Of a stretch of 62,532 nt of DNA, positions 9,083-19,393 are shown in pieces. The stretch comes from Breoghania sp. GTDB lineage: Bacteria; Pseudomonadota; Alphaproteobacteria; Rhizobiales; Stappiaceae. Each line of letters begins with the position of its first letter. Positions within the stretch are counted from its first letter, which is position 1. The stretch covers positions 138,026 to 200,557 of the forward strand of contig NZ_JASJAV010000017.1 in NCBI RefSeq assembly GCF_030066895.1, read 5' to 3'. The translations under genes and the position numbers were made by a program. The notes beneath the pieces are model-generated. The model was given only the letters and a program-made list of their open reading frames with translations. It was not told where the DNA came from and ran no database searches.

Positions 9083-9685
9083 GTGTTCACCGGCATCGTC
9101 ACCGATATCGGACGGGCTGTTTCGGTCACCGAGATCCCCGCCGGTCAGCGCACGCGGATCGCGTGCCGTTATGAGGCCGACGGGATCGATATCGGCGCCT
9201 CCATCGCCTGTTCCGGCGTGTGCCACACGGTCACCGCCAAGGGCACGGAGGCCGGAGAGACCTGGTTCGAGGTGGAATCGGGGGCGGAAACGCTGAAGGT
9301 GACGGCGGCGGGAAGCTGGAAGGCGGGCACCCGGCTCAATCTGGAACGCTCGCTCGCCATGGGCGATGAACTCGGCGGCCATCTGGTGCTGGGCCACGTG
9401 GACGGTCTGGCCGAAGTCGTGGAACGGCGCGATCACCCTGACAGCGTCTATTTCCGGTTCCGTGCGCCGCACGATCTGGCGCGCTTCATCGCCAAGAAGG
9501 GTTCTGTCGCGCTTGACGGCACGTCGCTGACGGTGAACGAAGTGGAGGGCGACGAATTTTCCGTCTTCCTCATCCCCCACACCTTGGCCGTGACCACCTG
9601 GGGCGACCGCCAGACGGGCTCTGCGATCAACCTGGAAGTCGACATGATGGCCCGCTACGTTGTGCGGCTTCGCGAGTTCGACTGA
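9083..9685 (+). CDS. ribE: Riboflavin synthase, alpha chain
   Basis: This 200 aa protein makes riboflavin from two molecules of 6,7-dimethyl-8-ribityllumazine. It shows the two lumazine-binding repeats, the first starting MFTGIVTDIG and the second near residue 93 (LGGHLVLGHVDGLAEV), plus the family's FSVFLIPHTLAVTTW. The GTG start follows ribD by four bases. Intact. In other naming schemes the same gene is called ribC. Confidence 0.95.
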   Translation: MFTGIVTDIGRAVSVTEIPAGQRTRIACRYEADGIDIGASIACSGVCHTVTAKGTEAGETWFEVESGAETLKVTAAGSWKAGTRLNLERSLAMGDELGGHLVLGHVDGLAEVVERRDHPDSVYFRFRAPHDLARFIAKKGSVALDGTSLTVNEVEGDEFSVFLIPHTLAVTTWGDRQTGSAINLEVDMMARYVVRLREFD

Positions 9686-9723
9686 AGGCTGAGCGGGTTT
9701 TCCAAGTGCTCTCGGTACGTGCC

Positions 9724-9829
9724 TGTATATCCCCGCGCAGGCGGGGATACAGTCACCACAGGATCTGGCTTTCGGGCACAATCGGTTGTGTCTCTGGAGT
9801 GCTGGATCTCCACCTACGCGGGGATGACA
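9724..9829. repeat. Intergenic palindromic repeat, family A copy 2 (inside the rib operon)
   Basis: The left arm is TATCCCCGCGCAGGCGGGGA and the right arm ends in TACGCGGGGATGACA, about 65 bp apart. It occupies the gap between ribE and ribH, so it would be transcribed within the riboflavin operon and could form an RNA hairpin there. Confidence 0.85.
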
Positions 9830-9984
9830 ACCGGGGGAGGCGGGCCTTTAATTCCAGCAAAGCAAGCTCATCCGCTTTGCCCCCCATTCACCTCGCATCC
9901 CTGCCGCCCCATCTGAGGTCTGGACAAACCACCCCATAAGTGGTTCCTGTTGCCACCCAACAAAGATAACGAAAGCACAAAGCC

Positions 9985-10431
9985 ATGGCCGCTCCGCACC
10001 TGCTCATCATCGATGCGCGTTTTTATGACGATATTTCGGACGAACTCGTCCGCGGGGCGCTGGCGGCGCTGGATGAGGGCGGGGCGATCTATGATCGCGT
10101 TTCCGTGCCCGGTGTGCTGGAAATCCCGGCGGCACTTTCCATGGCGCTGATTGCGGCCGACGATGGCGGCACCGACTATGACGGCTTCGTGCTGCTGGGC
10201 TGCGTCATTCGCGGCGAGACCTCGCATTACGACATCGTCGCCGGCGAATCCGCCCGTGCAGTGATGGACATGGTCGTCGATCAGGGCCTGGCGCTGGGCA
10301 ACGGCATTCTGACGGTGGAGAATTCCGATCAGGCCTGGGCACGTGCCAAGATATCGGAAAATAACAAGGGCGGTTTCGCCGCCGAGGCGGCGCTGGCGAT
10401 GATTGCCGTGCGCGACAAATTCGGAGCCTGA
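9985..10431 (+). CDS. ribH: 6,7-dimethyl-8-ribityllumazine synthase
   Basis: The 148 aa enzyme condenses the pyrimidine product of RibD with 3,4-dihydroxy-2-butanone 4-phosphate. Family signatures are VPGVLEIPAAL near residue 41, GCVIRGETSHYDIV near 72 with the conserved His81, and NGILTVENSDQAW near 106. Alphaproteobacteria often keep this gene next to nusB, as here. It is separated from ribE by 299 bases that hold repeat copy 2. Confidence 0.96.
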   Translation: MAAPHLLIIDARFYDDISDELVRGALAALDEGGAIYDRVSVPGVLEIPAALSMALIAADDGGTDYDGFVLLGCVIRGETSHYDIVAGESARAVMDMVVDQGLALGNGILTVENSDQAWARAKISENNKGGFAAEAALAMIAVRDKFGA

Positions 10432-10433
10432 AA

Positions 10434-10976
10434 ATGATGGCGGAGCGGAACGCCGATTCTCGTCCTGAGCCGGCAAAAATGGCAGGTAAGACCGGCACAC
10501 GCGAAACGTGGCCCGCGAACAAGCGCGGGCTGGCACGGCTGGCGGCCGTGCAGGCGCTCTATCAGATGGAGATATCCGGGCAGACGCTGGCCGATACCAT
10601 TCTGGAATTCCAGATGTATCGGCTCGGCAAGGAGATCGACGGCGAGCAGTATCGCGAAGCTGATGAGGACTGGTTCCGCGATCTGTTGCAGGGCATGGTC
10701 GCCAAGCAGCGCGAGATCGATCCGCGCATCCACACGGCGTTGCAGCAGGACTGGCCGCTGAAGCGGATCGATTCCATCCTGCGCGCGGTGCTGCGCGTCG
10801 GCGTCTACGAGCTGATGCGGGGCAAGGAAGTGCCCGCCCGGGTGATCATTTCCGAGTATGTGGAGGTCGCCAAGGCGTTCTTCTCCGAGGACGAACCGAA
10901 GGTCGTTAACGGCGTGCTCGATCGCATCGGCCGCGAAATCCGCCCCGGCGAGTTCAACGAAAAGCCGACCGAGTAG
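10434..10976 (+). CDS. nusB: Transcription antitermination factor NusB
   Basis: NusB binds boxA RNA with NusE (S10) to keep rRNA transcription going. This protein is 180 aa (ATG at 10434, or 10437 two codons merged in ATGATG). After a poorly conserved head it shows KRGLARLAAVQALYQMEISG and, further on, WPLKRIDSILRAVLRVGVYE and ARVIISEYVEVAKAFFSEDE, all typical of NusB. It starts two bases after the ribH stop and ends 9 bases before thiL. Confidence 0.94.
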   Translation: MMAERNADSRPEPAKMAGKTGTRETWPANKRGLARLAAVQALYQMEISGQTLADTILEFQMYRLGKEIDGEQYREADEDWFRDLLQGMVAKQREIDPRIHTALQQDWPLKRIDSILRAVLRVGVYELMRGKEVPARVIISEYVEVAKAFFSEDEPKVVNGVLDRIGREIRPGEFNEKPTE

Positions 10977-10985
10977 CACACGGCG

Positions 10986-11978
10986 ATGGGGGAGAAACGG
11001 GCGCACGAATTCGAGTTGATCGAGCGCTATCTGGCGCCGCTGGCCACCGATTCGGGCAGCGTTGGTCTCAGTGACGACGCCGCCGTGCTGACGCCCGCCC
11101 CCGGCACCGACCTGGTGCTGACCAAGGACGCGCTGGCCGCCGACGTCCATTTCTTCGCCGTGGACCCGGCCCGCTCCATCGCGCAGAAGGCGCTGAGGGT
11201 CAATCTCTCCGATCTTGCGGCCAAAGGCGCGATCCCGTGCGGCTATCTGCTGGGGCTGGCGCTGGCGCCCGACTGGAACGAGGCCTGGGTCGCCGACTTT
11301 TGCGCCGGACTGAAGGTCGATCAGGACACTTACGGCTTCCCGCTTTACGGCGGGGACACGATCATGGTGCGCCAGGGCCCGGTTTTTTCGGTCACCGCCA
11401 TCGGCAGAGTTCCCCGTGGAACCGCCGTGCGGCGCTCCACGGCTGAGCCCGGCGATCGTCTCTATGTCACCGGTACGATCGGCAATGCCGCGCTCGGTCT
11501 GGCCCTGAGGCTCGATGGAACGAAGGCGCGAGACTGGGGGCTCGGCGAAAACGAGATCTCCCAACTGTTGCAGCACTACCTGGTGCCCGAGCCGCGGAGC
11601 GTGGCGGCGGAAGCCGTACGCCTTCATGCGCGTGCATGCATGGATATTTCCGATGGACTGGTCGCCGATCTTGCCAAGATGCTGGCCGGTTCGCACGTGG
11701 GAGCCGACGTGGATCTCGACGCCGTGCCTCTGTCGGATCCGGCGCGACGGGCCGTGTCGAACGAGGCCGCTTTCGTCACCGCAATGACGGGCGGTGACGA
11801 TTACGAACTTCTGTGCGCTGTGGCGCCGGACAAGGCGGCGGCCTTCGAGCGCGCCGTCGCGGCTGTGGGGCTGGAATTGGCCTGCATCGGAGAGGTCCGC
11901 GCGGGTGAGGGTGGGCACTATCGGCGCGGCGGGGCGGCCTACGATTTCGGGGCTGCGGCCGGGTACTCGCATTTCTAG
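10986..11978 (+). CDS. thiL: Thiamine-monophosphate kinase
   Basis: ThiL phosphorylates thiamine monophosphate to the cofactor thiamine diphosphate. The 330 aa protein has LSDDAAVL near residue 28, ALRVNLSDLAAKGAIP near 70, YGGDTI near 118, ARACMDISDGLVADLAKM near 216 and MTGGDDYELLCAV near 266, the metal- and nucleotide-binding motifs of the AIR-synthase-like fold. It is the last gene of the glyA-thiL run, followed by repeat copy 3. Confidence 0.94.
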   Translation: MGEKRAHEFELIERYLAPLATDSGSVGLSDDAAVLTPAPGTDLVLTKDALAADVHFFAVDPARSIAQKALRVNLSDLAAKGAIPCGYLLGLALAPDWNEAWVADFCAGLKVDQDTYGFPLYGGDTIMVRQGPVFSVTAIGRVPRGTAVRRSTAEPGDRLYVTGTIGNAALGLALRLDGTKARDWGLGENEISQLLQHYLVPEPRSVAAEAVRLHARACMDISDGLVADLAKMLAGSHVGADVDLDAVPLSDPARRAVSNEAAFVTAMTGGDDYELLCAVAPDKAAAFERAVAAVGLELACIGEVRAGEGGHYRRGGAAYDFGAAAGYSHF

Positions 11979-12031
11979 AATCATTCGGTGCGACTGTTGC
12001 GTGTGTCCATTCAAGGTGACGCAAGCACGGT

Positions 12032-12136
12032 TGTCATCCCCGCGCAGGCGGGGAACCAGTACCCACCGGATCTGGCTTTAACGCACAATTGTTCTCGTCT
12101 CTGGAATGCTGGATCCCCGCCTGCGCGGGGATGATA
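12032..12136. repeat. Intergenic palindromic repeat, family A copy 3
   Basis: The arms are TGTCATCCCCGCGCAGGCGG at the left and CCGCCTGCGCGGGGATGATA at the right. The element lies 53 bases after thiL. The rest of 11979-12371 shows no gene. Confidence 0.87.
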
Positions 12137-12371
12137 ATCAGGAACAAAACGTGCTCGGTGGCCTGCTTTTCAGAGCGACGTCATCGCGAATGCCGGGCAT
12201 GCCGATCGGGCCTCTCCACCGAAGCCCACAAATCCCCCGTATCAAAAACTTGCGACATCCCGCTCGCAATTTGATCCATGTCGTTGAGGAAGTGATCCAA
12301 CGTCAATTTCAATGCCGCTTCACTCGATCTGGATTTATTCGGGATATAAAATGTGTTCCACGGACGTGCCA

Positions 12372-13589
12372 ATGAACGTATCGGAAGGGCCCGCCTATGA
12401 CCCGGATTCCGCCATGACCGTCCAAGCCCAGATCGACTCCGCAGCCGGTGACCGTCTTGCACGTCGCAACGCGCTTCTTCTCGCCGTGGCGCAATCGGTG
12501 GGGGGCGTGACGGCGTCGATCGTCTTCGCGCTGGGCGGACTGGGCCGGATACGAGCTGCTCGGCTCCGCACGGCCTGCGGCATGCTGCCGGCCGGCTACA
12601 TCATGCGGCATCTGGGGCGGCGCACCTCCTATCTGAGCGCGGCGATGCTGAGCGGGCTCAGCGGGCTGATCACCTGTTTCGGCATTATCCAGGAAAGCTT
12701 CCTCGTTCTGCTCCTTGGCACCATATGTTCCGGGTCCGCCGGGGCGTTCGTGCAGAGCTATCGTTTTGCCGCGGCCGATACGGCAAGCGACACCTTCCGC
12801 CACAAGGCGATTTCCTGGGTGATGACGTGCGGCGTGCTGGCGGGCATCATCGGCCAGCAGACGGTGATCGCGACCAAGGATCTGTTCGAGCCGATCATGT
12901 TCGCAGGCTCGTTCGCGGCGATCGCGGTGCTCAACCTGATCGCGGTCTGTCTGCTGATCTTAGTGCGCATCCCGAAGCCCACGGCGGCGGAACGGGCGAC
13001 GAAGGGGCGGCCGCTGCTTCAGATCATCTCGCAGGAGCTCTTCATCGTGGCGGCGGCCTGTGGCATCGGCTCCTACGCGCTGATGAGCTTCGTCATGACC
13101 GCGACGTTTCTGGCGATGATCGGCTGCGGTCTCACCCAGACCGACGTCGCCCTGGCGATCCAGTGGCACGTGCTGGCCATGTATGTGCCGAGCTTCTTCA
13201 CCGGAGCGCTGATCGCACGCTTCGGTCAGGCGCGGATCGTGGCGTTCGGGCTGTTGTTGCTGGTGGGCTGCGGCTTCGTTGCGCTGGCGGGCGTCAACGT
13301 GGAGCATTTCTGGGTGGCGCTGGGCTGCTCGGGCTCGGCTGGAATTTCGGCTTTATCGGCGCGACCTCAATAGTCACCGGATACCTATCGACCGGAAGAC
13401 CGCGCCAAGGTACAGGTGACAAACGACTTTCTGGTTTTCGGTTTTGTCGCCGCAGCTTCCTTTTCGTTGGGCAACGTCCTCAACGATTACGGCTGGGGCG
13501 CCGTCAACATGATGCTCTTTCCGGTTGTGGCGTTTTGCTTGGTTTTGCTCGGATGGCTGGTCATTCGGGAGTGGCGCGCGTCGTTCTGA
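12372..13589 (+). pseudogene. MFS transporter pseudogene
   Basis: The translated pieces are strongly hydrophobic and match a 12-helix major facilitator: an early RRNALLLAVAQSVGGVTASI, then AGYIMRHLGRRTSYLSAAM (the loop 2-3 MFS motif) and many helices to the end at 13589. At least three lesions are visible. Near 12540 the frame changes (GYELLGS is readable in the other frame) and about 20 codons seem lost. Near 13330 the frame changes again so that LGLGWNFGFIGATS is read. Near 13391 a third shift restores RPEDRAKVQVTNDFLVFGF and the last helices. The substrate cannot be told. Confidence 0.8.
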
Positions 13590-13769
13590 CACCCCCTATT
13601 TTCGCTCAAGCGTGCAACCTACGCTTGACCTCGTCATAAATCTCGATACGGTTTGCTTGCGCGGAAAAAGCGGACCGGTCGAGCCTGCTTGCGCGTGCGT
13701 TGAAAGTGTCCGGAAGGGCCGCAAGGTGATCCGGGCGTATCCTTAAGAATTTAAGGGGAGGGCCCAATC

Positions 13770-15902
13770 GTGCTCTATGTCGTAATCTTGTGCGGTCTTC
13801 TTTCGATCGTCTATGGCGTCTGGGCTGTCCAGTCCGTCATGGCGGCGGGTGCCGGCAATCAGAAAATGCAGGAGATCGCCGGAGCGATCCAGGAAGGCGC
13901 GCAAGCATACCTGACGCGGCAGTACACGACCATCGCCATCGTCGGCGTCGTCGTCTTCTTCCTCGCCTGGTGGCTTCTCTCCATCACCGCAGCCATCGGC
14001 TTCCTGATTGGCGCCGTTCTGTCCGGTTCGGTCGGCTTCATCGGCATGCTGGTGTCGGTCCGCGCCAATGTGCGCACCGCGCAGGCCGCCTCCCGCTCGC
14101 TGGGAGCCGGGCTTGAAATCGCCTTCAAATCGGGCGCCATCACCGGCTTCCTCGTCGCCGGTCTCGCGCTTCTCGGCGTTGCCGTCTACTTCTGGGTTCT
14201 GACCGGACCAATGGGGCTTTCCGGCACCGATCGCGAAGTGATCGACGCCCTGGTCGCTCTCGGCTTCGGCGCTTCGCTCATCTCCATCTTCGCCCGTCTC
14301 GGCGGCGGCATCTTCACCAAGGGTGCGGATGTCGGCGGCGATCTCGTGGGCAAGGTGGAAGCGGGGATCCCGGAGGATGATCCTCGCAACCCCGCCACCA
14401 TCGCCGACAACGTGGGCGACAATGTTGGCGACTGCGCCGGTATGGCCGCCGACCTGTTCGAGACCTACGCGGTGACCGTCGTCGCCACCATGGTGCTGGC
14501 CTCCATCTTCTTCTCCGGCGAAGTTGCCGGTCACATGATGATGTTGCCGCTGGTCATCGGTGGGACCTGCGTGATCACGTCGATCGCGGGCACCTTCTTC
14601 GTCAAGCTCGGCGCCTCCAACTCCATCATGGGTGCGCTCTACAAGGGCTTCCTGGCAACGGCGGTTCTCTCCGCGGTCGCTCTGGGGCTGATCGTCGCCT
14701 TCTGGCTCGGGTTCGGGACGGAGTTCACGGCCGGAACGAAGACCTTCTCCGGTTTCGACGTCTTTGCCTGCGGCCTGAGCGGCCTGGTCATCACCGGGCT
14801 GATCATCTGGGTGACGGAATACTACACCGGCACGGATTATCGTCCGGTCCGCTCCATCGCCCAGGCCTCCGTGGCCGGTCACGGCACCAACGTCATCCAG
14901 GGGCTTGCCATTTCGCTTGAGGCGACCGCGCTGCCGGCGATCATCATCATCGCGGGCATCATCGTCACCTTCGAGCTGGCTGACCTCTTCGGCATCGCCA
15001 TCGCGGTCACCACCATGCTGGCTCTGGCGGGCATGGTCGTCGCTCTCGACGCCTTCGGCCCCGTTACCGACAATGCCGGCGGCATTGCTGAAATGGCGGA
15101 ACTGCCGGATGAGGTTCGCACCACCACCGATGCGCTGGACGCCGTCGGCAACACCACCAAGGCCGTGACCAAGGGCTACGCCATCGGCTCCGCCGGTCTC
15201 GGCGCGCTGGTGCTATTTGCGGCCTACACCTCGGATCTGGCGCACTTTGCCGAAACGGCGCAGCCGGGCTCTATCTTCGAAGGCATCGACGTCTCCTCGC
15301 TGTTCTCGCTCTCCAGCCCCTATGTGGTGGCCGGTCTGCTGTTCGGCGGTCTTCTTCCCTATCTCTTTGGCGGCATTTCGATGACGGCTGTGGGGCGTAC
15401 GGCCGGTGCGATCGTGGAAGAGGTCCGGCGCCAGTTCCGCGAGAAGCCAGGCATCATGCAGAGGACGGAAAAGCCGGATTACGGCCGCGCCGTCGACATG
15501 CTGACCCGGGCCGCGATCAAGGAAATGATCGTACCCTCGCTGCTGCCGGTGCTCTCGCCGCTAGTGGTGTTCTTCGTGGTCTGCATGGTGTCGACGCCCG
15601 CAAACGCGTTCGCATCCCTCGGCGCCATGCTTCTGGGCGTGATCGTCACGGGCCTCTTCGTCGCCATCTCCATGACGGCGGGCGGTGGTGCCTGGGACAA
15701 CGCCAAGAAGTCGTTCGAGGACGGGTTCACTGACAAGGACGGCCAGACCCACGTCAAGGGATCGGAAGCCCACAAGGCCTCCGTCACGGGTGATACGGTC
15801 GGCGATCCCTACAAAGATACGGCCGGTCCCGCGGTAAACCCGATGATCAAGATCACCAACATCGTAGCGCTGCTGCTCCTGGCTGTGATGGCGCACCACT
15901 AA
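13770..15902 (+). CDS. hppA: Membrane proton-translocating pyrophosphatase (K+-independent type)
   Basis: This 710 aa inner-membrane enzyme couples pyrophosphate hydrolysis to proton export. The pyrophosphate site motifs are present: [20 protein letters not shown] near residue 187 and [18 protein letters not shown] near 213, and a third set near the end ([18 protein letters not shown]). Lys464 in [17 protein letters not shown] is the residue that marks potassium-insensitive pumps; potassium-dependent ones have Ala there. GTG 13770 is preceded by AAGGGGAGGG. It stands alone between an MFS pseudogene and the convergent bamE and has its own terminator. Confidence 0.96.
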   Translation: MLYVVILCGLLSIVYGVWAVQSVMAAGAGNQKMQEIAGAIQEGAQAYLTRQYTTIAIVGVVVFFLAWWLLSITAAIGFLIGAVLSGSVGFIGMLVSVRANVRTAQAASRSLGAGLEIAFKSGAITGFLVAGLALLGVAVYFWVLTGPMGLSGTDREVIDALVALGFGASLISIFARLGGGIFTKGADVGGDLVGKVEAGIPEDDPRNPATIADNVGDNVGDCAGMAADLFETYAVTVVATMVLASIFFSGEVAGHMMMLPLVIGGTCVITSIAGTFFVKLGASNSIMGALYKGFLATAVLSAVALGLIVAFWLGFGTEFTAGTKTFSGFDVFACGLSGLVITGLIIWVTEYYTGTDYRPVRSIAQASVAGHGTNVIQGLAISLEATALPAIIIIAGIIVTFELADLFGIAIAVTTMLALAGMVVALDAFGPVTDNAGGIAEMAELPDEVRTTTDALDAVGNTTKAVTKGYAIGSAGLGALVLFAAYTSDLAHFAETAQPGSIFEGIDVSSLFSLSSPYVVAGLLFGGLLPYLFGGISMTAVGRTAGAIVEEVRRQFREKPGIMQRTEKPDYGRAVDMLTRAAIKEMIVPSLLPVLSPLVVFFVVCMVSTPANAFASLGAMLLGVIVTGLFVAISMTAGGGAWDNAKKSFEDGFTDKDGQTHVKGSEAHKASVTGDTVGDPYKDTAGPAVNPMIKITNIVALLLLAVMAHH

Positions 15903-15920
15903 TCACGATCAGGAACGAAG

Positions 15921-15962
15921 GACGGCCCCTCGTGAGGAAACTCGCGGGGGGCTTTCTTTTTG
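15921..15962 (+). terminator. Terminator after hppA
   Basis: GGCCCCTCG and CGCGGGGGGC form an imperfect GC stem and are followed by TTTCTTTTT, 18 bases past the hppA stop. Confidence 0.6.
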
Positions 15963-16279
15963 GGGAGTGAGACGGGGGGAGAGAAGTAAGGGAAATGGCG
16001 CGGCTTCGCCGCCCTGATATCCAGATTCCGGATCAGCGTCCGGCTTGCGCCTCACTTGTCCGGAATGAGGAGCAAGAGGGGAGACGTAACCACACGCTGA
16101 TATCGGAAGAGCGAATAAGAGCCGCAGGGGAGGAGTGCACGTCGTTCACGTGTGCCTGCAACTCACCCCTTGTTCGTCATTCCGGGCGGTCGGCAGAGAA
16201 GCTGCATGGCCAGCCCCGGAATCCAGCACGACAAGAGCACGCAAGGTGCGCGGTCCTGTCCTTTCCGAGCGTTGCTCTC
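15963..16279. other. Gene-free interval with degenerate inverted repeats
   Basis: No credible ORF is seen. Two short pieces, CCAGATTCCGGATCAG near 16020 with TGTCCGGAATGAG near 16060, and GTCATTCCGGG near 16177 with CCCGGAATCCAGC near 16216, look like worn copies of a palindromic repeat related to the element at 47702-47793. Confidence 0.35.
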
Positions 16280-16750
16280 TTAGAGCCCCAGGCTCGGCTT
16301 GGTGGCGCCGCGGATGATCTGGCTGATGAAGCCGTAGTCGGAGCCGCCGGTGCGGGTCTTGCGGGAGATGAAGTCGAAGACCTTGCCGTCCTTCAGGCCG
16401 TAATCGGTGATCTTGGCGACGCGGCCGTCCTTGTCGAAGTAAACGGCGACGACGCACTGCTCGACCACGTCGGGGGGGAGGAAGGCGGTTTGCTGTTCCT
16501 TCTGGGAGATGTAGTAATACGTCTCGTTGTCGACGACGGAGGTGGTCGATGGCGTGCCGAGCACGAGCTGGATTTCCTCGCGGCTGGCTCCGACCTGCAC
16601 CTGCTGCAGGGAATCGGGAGAGATCACGGCGCCGCGGTTCAGCGTCTTGGTGAAGCAGCCGCCGAGCGCCAGCGACAGGGCCGCAACAAGCGCGATGTTT
16701 CTCACTGCCGGGAAAATCCCGCGGCCATTACCGGCGACGTTCAAGCGCAT
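16280..16750 (-). CDS. bamE: Outer membrane assembly lipoprotein BamE (SmpA/OmlA family)
   Basis: BamE is an accessory lipoprotein of the BAM complex that inserts beta-barrels in the outer membrane. The 156 aa precursor has a lipoprotein signal peptide with the lipobox LALGGC (Cys32). The BamE core follows: QVQVGASREEIQLVLGTPST, then YYYISQKEQQTAF and VAVYFDKDGRVAKITDYGL. ATG 16750 is chosen because AAGGAAGG lies 10 bases upstream; the frame extends to a TTG at 16789 without a ribosome site. It is divergent from the bc1 chaperone gene, the usual arrangement in Hyphomicrobiales. Confidence 0.93.
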   Translation of the reverse strand: MRLNVAGNGRGIFPAVRNIALVAALSLALGGCFTKTLNRGAVISPDSLQQVQVGASREEIQLVLGTPSTTSVVDNETYYYISQKEQQTAFLPPDVVEQCVVAVYFDKDGRVAKITDYGLKDGKVFDFISRKTRTGGSDYGFISQIIRGATKPSLGL

Positions 16751-16906
16751 GGAGAAGATACCTTCCTTGATGATCCGCTGGCGTTTCAACAGAACTTGGC
16801 AAAGTCCCTAACCTGCGTTAGGCCACTTGGCAAGGTTGCAGGGTGTGAGCGCCCAGCGCAAGAACGCGCCATCCGGTCCGTTCCACGACAAGAAGCGATT
16901 TTTGCC

Positions 16907-17429
16907 ACGGTTTTTTCCTTTCTCCGGCGGCGCGAGGACCAAGCGAGCAACGATCTATATGCAGCGATCGTGGCACAGGCGCGGCAGCCTCACTTCTACG
17001 AGCATCTCGCGGTGCCCGACACGATCGATGGCCGCTTCGACATGATCGCCCTGCACGCGATCCTTCTTTTTGCGCGACTCAAGGCCGAAGGCGAGGCGGC
17101 AAAAGCCCGCGCGCAGGCGGTTTTCGACATCCTGTTTCGCGAAATGGGGGCAAGCTATACCTCCGTTCCTCACAAGATCAAGCGCATGGCGGAGCTTTTC
17201 TACGGCGAGGCAAGCGCCTACATGAACGCGCTTGAGGCCGATGACGATCGCGCTCTCGTCAACGCGCGCGCGTAACGTCCATGCCGGGCGTGCTGTCCCC
17301 GATGCGGAGATGGCGGCCCTGGCGGACTATGTGCGGGCGACGGTAGCGGATCTGGCGGGGCAGGGCGCTGCGGATATCGTGGCGGGCTGCTTCACCTGGC
17401 CGGACACGGCCGTAGGACAAGAACGAAGA
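16907..17429 (+). pseudogene. Ubiquinol-cytochrome c chaperone (CBP3-like), frameshifted and without a clear start
   Basis: This family helps assemble the cytochrome bc1 complex. The translation FSFLRRRE, NDLYAAIVAQARQPHFYEHL and IALHAILLFARLKAEGEAAK is typical. Two problems are visible. No ATG, GTG or TTG stands where the protein should begin: the codon is ACG at 16907, with ATT at 16898 as the other choice. The frame stops at 17275 just after a CG dinucleotide run (17263-17272), yet RNVHAGRAVPDAEMAALADY and the family's C-terminus continue in the next frame. A 2-bp slip in that run explains it. Past 17400 the second frame runs without a stop into the DUF177 gene. Slippage, sequencing error or decay are all possible. 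Confidence 0.75.
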
Positions 17430-17447
17430 ATGAAGGAAAGGCGCACG

Positions 17448-18044
17448 ATGGCGGATCGCGATCGCTTGGAAGTGGAAGGTGCCGCGGCGCACGCACTCGG
17501 CTGGCGCCAGCCGATAGATGCCGTTCCTCCCGCCGGCGTCGACTTTGATCGCACGGCGGACGAGGCGGAACGCGCACGGCTTTGCGAGGTCTGCGATCTG
17601 CTCGAGGTGCTGCGCATGGAAGCGCATTTCACCATCAAGCCGTGGCGAAAGACCGGCTTTTCGGTGAAGGGCCGGGTGAGCGCGGAGGTCGTGCAGGCTT
17701 GCGTGGTGAGCCTGGAACCGGTCAAGCAAACGGTAGACGAGGAGGTCGACGTGAAATTCGCACCTGCCCGCGAGGCGGACAAATGGCGCGAGATGCTGGA
17801 TGAAGACGGTGAGATCATCGTTGATCCGGAGGCCGAGGATCCGCCGGATCTGTTTAAAGGCAATGCCATTGAGGTGGGGGCGCTGGCGGCTGAGTATTTC
17901 GCCTTGGGGCTCGATCCCTATCCGCGAGCGTCGGGTGTTGCCTTTGAGGGCGGAGAGGTCGAGGAAACGGTGGAAGAAGACCGAGAGATCCCGTTTGCCG
18001 GTTTGAAGGCTATGATGGAAGCCAAGAAAGAGGACGGGAACTAG
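17448..18044 (+). CDS. DUF177 (YceD-like) protein
   Basis: The 198 aa protein belongs to the DUF177/YceD family, which in bacteria precedes rpmF or plsX and has been linked to 23S rRNA/ribosome maturation. Recognisable parts are CDLLEVLRMEAHFTIKPW near residue 50, VSAEVVQACVVSLEPVKQ near 77 and DLFKGNAIEVGALAAEYFAL near 134, ending in PFAGLKAMM. ATG 17448 has AAGGAAAGG 7 bases upstream; the in-frame ATG at 17430 is an alternative. It leads the plsX-fabH-ihfA block. Confidence 0.88.
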   Translation: MADRDRLEVEGAAAHALGWRQPIDAVPPAGVDFDRTADEAERARLCEVCDLLEVLRMEAHFTIKPWRKTGFSVKGRVSAEVVQACVVSLEPVKQTVDEEVDVKFAPAREADKWREMLDEDGEIIVDPEAEDPPDLFKGNAIEVGALAAEYFALGLDPYPRASGVAFEGGEVEETVEEDREIPFAGLKAMMEAKKEDGN

Positions 18045-18310
18045 GGGGAAGGGAACGAACGCAAAAAGGCTTCGGGGACTTGACGCTTGAGCGCAGGCGT
18101 CTGGCATGGAACAGTCGCGGCCTGCAAACGCGGGAACGACTCGCATGAGCGCAAACGGCGCGCTACGCGGTTTCCTCCCTGTTTGATCTTCCGACAAAGC
18201 TGTTGTCACTAGCGGTGAAATCGCTATGTTCCGACGGCCTTTTGTGCGCGCCGCGCGCGGTGCGCTCGGCTCGGTTCATTTCCTTCATTCGAGATCCGGC
18301 ATTAGGCTTT

Positions 18311-19393
18311 ATGGCAAGTCAAATTCGTATTTCCCTGGACGCGATGGGCGGCGATCACGGGCCGGAAGTGGTGTTGCCCGGTGCGGAAATCGCGCTCGAG
18401 CGTCGTCCTGACATCCGCTACGCGCTTTATGGCGACGAAGCGAAGATCAATGAAATTCTCGCGCATCATCCGAAGTTGAAGGCGGTCTCCGAGGTTCATC
18501 ACTGCACCGTTTCGGTGAAGATGGACGACAAGCCGAGCCAGGCGCTCAGGAACGGGCGCTATTATTCCTCCATGTGGCGGGCCATCGAGGCGGTCAAGAC
18601 GGGGGATGCGGATGTGGCCGTGTCCGCCGGTAATACCGGTGCACTGATGGCGATGTCGCGCTTCTGCCTGCGCACGATGGCCAATATAGAGCGCCCGGCG
18701 ATCGCCGCGATCTGGCCGACGCTGAAGGGCGAATCCATCGTTCTCGACATGGGTGCGACGATCGGCGCGGATGCCCAGCAGCTCATCGATTATGCCATTC
18801 TGGGCGGCGCGATGGCGCGCGCACTGTTCGGCATCAAGAAGCCGAGCGTGGGTCTGCTCAATATCGGGGTTGAGGAGGTCAAGGGATTGGAAGAGGTGCG
18901 CACCGCCGGGCGGTTGCTGCGCGAGGCCGATCTCTCCTCGCTCTCCTATGCGGGCTTCGTCGAAGGCGACGACCTGGGCAAGGGCACGGTGGACGTGGTC
19001 GTTACCGAAGGCTTCTCCGGCAATATCGCCCTGAAGGCGGCCGAAGGCACTGCCAAGCAGATCAGCCAATATCTGCGCTCCGCCATGAGCCGGAGCTGGG
19101 TGGCCAAGCTCGGATACTTGCTTGCCAAGAGAGCCTTCCACCAGCTTCGCGAGAAGATGGACCCCTCCAAGGTCAATGGCGGCGTGTTCCTCGGCCTCAA
19201 CGGGGTCGTCATAAAGAGCCATGGCGGAACCGACGCGGAAGGCTTCGCCAGCGCCGTGGAACTCGCCTACGGCATGGTACGCAACGAGCTTCTGGAGAAA
19301 ATCTCGCAGGATCTGGTGTTCTATCACCGCAGCGGGTTCCAGGATCGGATCGACAACGAAAAGGTGGAAAGTCAGAAGGCAGGTAATCAGTGA
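18311..19393 (+). CDS. plsX: Phosphate acyltransferase PlsX
   Basis: PlsX converts acyl-ACP to acyl-phosphate for phospholipid synthesis. The 360 aa protein starts at ATG 18311 with [19 protein letters not shown], the family hallmark, and shows [17 protein letters not shown] near residue 104, [12 protein letters not shown] near 185 and [17 protein letters not shown] near 299. It overlaps the start of fabH by four bases (GTGA), which implies translational coupling. Intact. Confidence 0.96.
   Translation: MASQIRISLDAMGGDHGPEVVLPGAEIALERRPDIRYALYGDEAKINEILAHHPKLKAVSEVHHCTVSVKMDDKPSQALRNGRYYSSMWRAIEAVKTGDADVAVSAGNTGALMAMSRFCLRTMANIERPAIAAIWPTLKGESIVLDMGATIGADAQQLIDYAILGGAMARALFGIKKPSVGLLNIGVEEVKGLEEVRTAGRLLREADLSSLSYAGFVEGDDLGKGTVDVVVTEGFSGNIALKAAEGTAKQISQYLRSAMSRSWVAKLGYLLAKRAFHQLREKMDPSKVNGGVFLGLNGVVIKSHGGTDAEGFASAVELAYGMVRNELLEKISQDLVFYHRSGFQDRIDNEKVESQKAGNQ

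Noticed and set aside
9686..9984. An FMN riboswitch or other rib regulatory RNA between ribE and ribH
   Set aside because: The interval is largely repeat family A copy 2 and I see no RFN-element consensus.
15995..16906. A long plus-strand frame that would join the area opposite bamE to the bc1 chaperone
   Set aside because: It lies antisense to bamE, whose signal peptide, lipobox and core are clear; only the part after about 16907 looks like protein.
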